A stretch of DNA of 64,000 nt from contig CAUYUJ010016368.1 in the NCBI GenBank assembly GCA_963575745.1, positions 125,764-189,763 of the forward strand, written 5' to 3'. Shown here one piece after another: positions 61,998 through 64,000 of this stretch; position 1 is the stretch's first letter, and each line of letters begins with the position of its first letter. The notes beneath the pieces are model-generated. The model searched no databases, was not told the DNA's origin, and was given only the letters and a program-made list of their open reading frames with translations. A program made the translations under genes and the position numbers. This DNA is from Prorocentrum cordatum. Lineage: Eukaryota > Sar > Dinophyceae > Prorocentrales > Prorocentraceae.

Positions 61998-62368
61998 GGT
62001 CGATCGAAACGGTGGTTTTGGCGATTTCGTGGGCCGTTTTCGTTTCGATTTCGTCTTGCAGCAAAGGCGGATTGAAGACAAAACGGGGAACAACGGAAAC
62101 AAAACGAAACGAAGAACACTGTTCGCGTCGATCCCTGCTCGGCCTCGTGCCTCCAAGGTCGCGTGCGTGCCATCGCTTGGGACCGAACACGAGGCGGCGG
62201 CGCGCCCTCGGGCCCCCCCCTTCGGCAGAGAATTTGAAAAGGCCGAGCGGGTGGCGAACAGAAATGGAAACGAACGCGAACAGATGTTCCTCCTCCTCCC
62301 CCTCCTCCTCCCTTTCCTCCTCCTCCTCCTCCTCCTCCTCTTCCTTCTCCTCTTCCTTTTCCTCCTCC

Positions 62369-62403
<35 letters not shown>

Positions 62404-62640
62404 CTCCTCCTCCTCCGCCTCCTTCTCCTCCTCCCCCTCCTCTTCCCCTTCTTCCTCCCTTCTTCTCCCCCTCCTCCTCCTCCTCCTCCTCCTTCTCCTC
62501 CTCTGGCCCGGCGTGGTGGTCGAGTTAACAGGAAGAGTCGGGGAAACACAAACGGCGTGATCATGCTCTTTCGGAGGTCCGCGCGGCTTTCTTGGATCGG
62601 AACTGGGCCCCCCTTGCCTGGCGCGCGGGGCACCGCCAGG
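61998..62640. repeat. Family E repeat, (TCC/TTC)n and half MITE C, unit 3 intron
   Basis: Family E to about 62235, pyrimidine tract 62289-62503 (slightly shorter than in units 1 and 2), MITE C left arm 62567-62640. Confidence 0.75.
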
Positions 62641-62719
62641 GGAACCCTGGCAGCAACAGTAAACATCCGAGCCAACCGCTGCCACCACTCACCAGTGACA
62701 GCATCGGCAAAGACGGCGG

Positions 62720-63270
62720 TATCAATTCGTCTGGTGTCAATTCGGCTGGCGCCAATTAGTCCAGTGCCAATTCGTCTGGTGTCAATTCGGCTGGTGCCAG
62801 TTCGTCTGGTGTCAAGTCGTCCAGTGTCAATTCTTCCGGTGTCAATTCGTCCTGTGTCAGTTTGTCCGGCACCAATTCGCTCGGCGTCCAGTCGTCCGGT
62901 GTCAATTCGTTTTGTGTCAATTCGTCCGGTGTCAATTTGTTTGGTTTCAATTCGTCTGGTTTCAATCCGCTTGGTATGTCTGTAGAGCATCACAGAGCCG
63001 AGCAATCAAACACAGCTGCAGTAAGCGGAACGAAAACGGCCGAGCGAACGAGGACGACATGAGAGCGGACGAAACGAAAGAGTACGAAACGAACGTCGGA
63101 CGAAACGAGAGAACACGAAGCGAACGAGGACGAAACGAACGGCGGACGAAATGAACGGCGGACTAAACGAAAGAGGACGAAACGAAAGAGGACGATTCGT
63201 AAGAGGGCGGAGTGAAAGAGGACGACACGAAGTAAGACGGAATGAAAACGGACGAAATGAACGTCAACCC
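62720..63270. repeat. 15-bp minisatellite (two units fewer) and GGACGAAACGAAAG repeat, unit 3
   Basis: Relative to units 1 and 2 a 30-bp block, exactly two units, is missing near 62790. 63028-63270 is the purine-rich repeat. 63271-64000 is intron-like spacer. Confidence 0.9.
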
Positions 63271-64000
63271 CCGAAGGTGCGCCAGTGAGCTCGTCGACCC
63301 CCGCCCGCCCCCCTTCACCCTTCAACGGTATTTTGCACCCCAGGAAGGGGAAACGGGGAGGGGGACAACCAAATGTCTCAGACGCTCACCCACACGAGGT
63401 TTTGTAATGATTTTGGCCTCTCGGGGGCGTCCCCGGAGTCTTCATGGCCATTTGAAGCTGTCTTCTGGCCTCTTGGAGGCATGTCCGAGGCTATCTTGAA
63501 CCATCATGGTCTACCTTGTACCATCTTGTAGGCTAGCGTGGGCTACCTGGGTCCAGGGCCCTCTTAGAGCAATCTTGGCCCAACAGCCTCCCAAGGATGC
63601 CCCCGAGATGCCAACATCTGTCAATCATCACATCTGAGGCTTGTCAGTGATTTTACCTTTGAGCGAAGGGTCAGAATTAGCGTTCCCCCGTCGAAAAGCT
63701 AAACATCGCCTCTTGGGGCCCTCTGGGGGCTCTTGGAGCTGTCTTGGAGCCGTCACCGATTCGTCTTGGACCCCTCTTGGGGTCCTCATGGGCCATATTG
63801 GAACCGTCTTGAGGTCTCAACTCCCCCGCCAAAAGCGAAAAGGCGAGAATGCAAGCACAATTGATTTCCCGTAGGTTTGGGAATGACTTTGGCCTCTCGG
63901 GGGCGTCCCAGGGGGGCTCCGTGGCCACTTGGAGCCGTCTTACGGCGGTCTTGGGGCTTGTGGGAGGCATGTTGGAGGCTACCTTTGAGCCAGGGTCTCC

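Larger units (their letters stand above)
59215..64000 (+). repeat. Tandem unit 3, cut by the window end
   Basis: Collinear with units 1 and 2 through exon B, the hairpin, family E and the 15-bp minisatellite. Exon C would lie beyond the window. Confidence 0.95.

Overview
The window looks like nuclear DNA of a dinoflagellate. The strongest sign is at 29712-29733: a perfect copy of the 22-nt dinoflagellate spliced leader (begins TCCGTAGCC, ends TTGGCTCAAG), which forms the exact 5' end of a LINE retrotransposon. Other signs agree: very high GC and high third-position GC in coding pieces, scattered short exons in long introns, tandem gene copies, large LINEs with endonuclease-RT-RNase H polyproteins, and many microsatellites and small inverted-repeat elements. 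The species cannot be named from the sequence. No tRNA, rRNA, CRISPR array or bacterial-type operon was seen.

Layout. (1) 1-7.86 kb: LINE-1, with an uninterrupted 2178-codon ORF2 (AP-like endonuclease, reverse transcriptase, CCHC zinc finger, RNase H, acidic repeat tail, coiled coil), ending against a CT-rich microsatellite. (2) 7.86-20.87 kb: almost gene-free repeat territory. It holds polypurine/polypyrimidine tracts, a 129-bp in-frame tandem repeat, hairpin repeats, 5-bp-TSD MITEs, an 'AGAGTCCATCCGGCG' minisatellite and a (GTA)n/(GGTAGT)n block. One candidate first exon lies at 13776 and some weak coding-like segments on the minus strand at 18.7-19.7 kb. (3) 20.87-64.0 kb: three head-to-tail copies of one unit (20872-41180, 41181-59214, 59215 to the window end). 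Each carries the same split gene: a signal-peptide exon with 7 or 8 cysteines, a second Cys-rich exon, and (4-5 kb downstream) a terminal exon with a GPI-anchor-like hydrophobic tail. The function of this small secreted Cys-rich surface protein is unknown.

The units differ mainly by clean insertions for which a sister unit supplies the empty site. Unit 1 has a 217-bp MITE with GTCAG duplication right at the exon A splice donor, a 179-bp MITE with GGGAG duplication, and a 6.5-kb spliced-leader-capped LINE-2 inside a (TCC)n tract. Unit 2 has a 746-bp insert with a 13-bp duplication, a 205-bp MITE with CCTT duplication, a 2.15-kb insert carrying the 3' end of a PIF1-like helicase gene, and a 1.77-kb foldback element with minisatellite arms. 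The triplication therefore records recent mobile-element activity. By eye, exons A and B differ between units far more than the intron that follows them, suggesting either diversification of the exons or homogenisation of the intron.

All boundaries and identities were judged by reading, without alignment software. Exon edges in particular are approximate because dinoflagellate splice sites are non-canonical.
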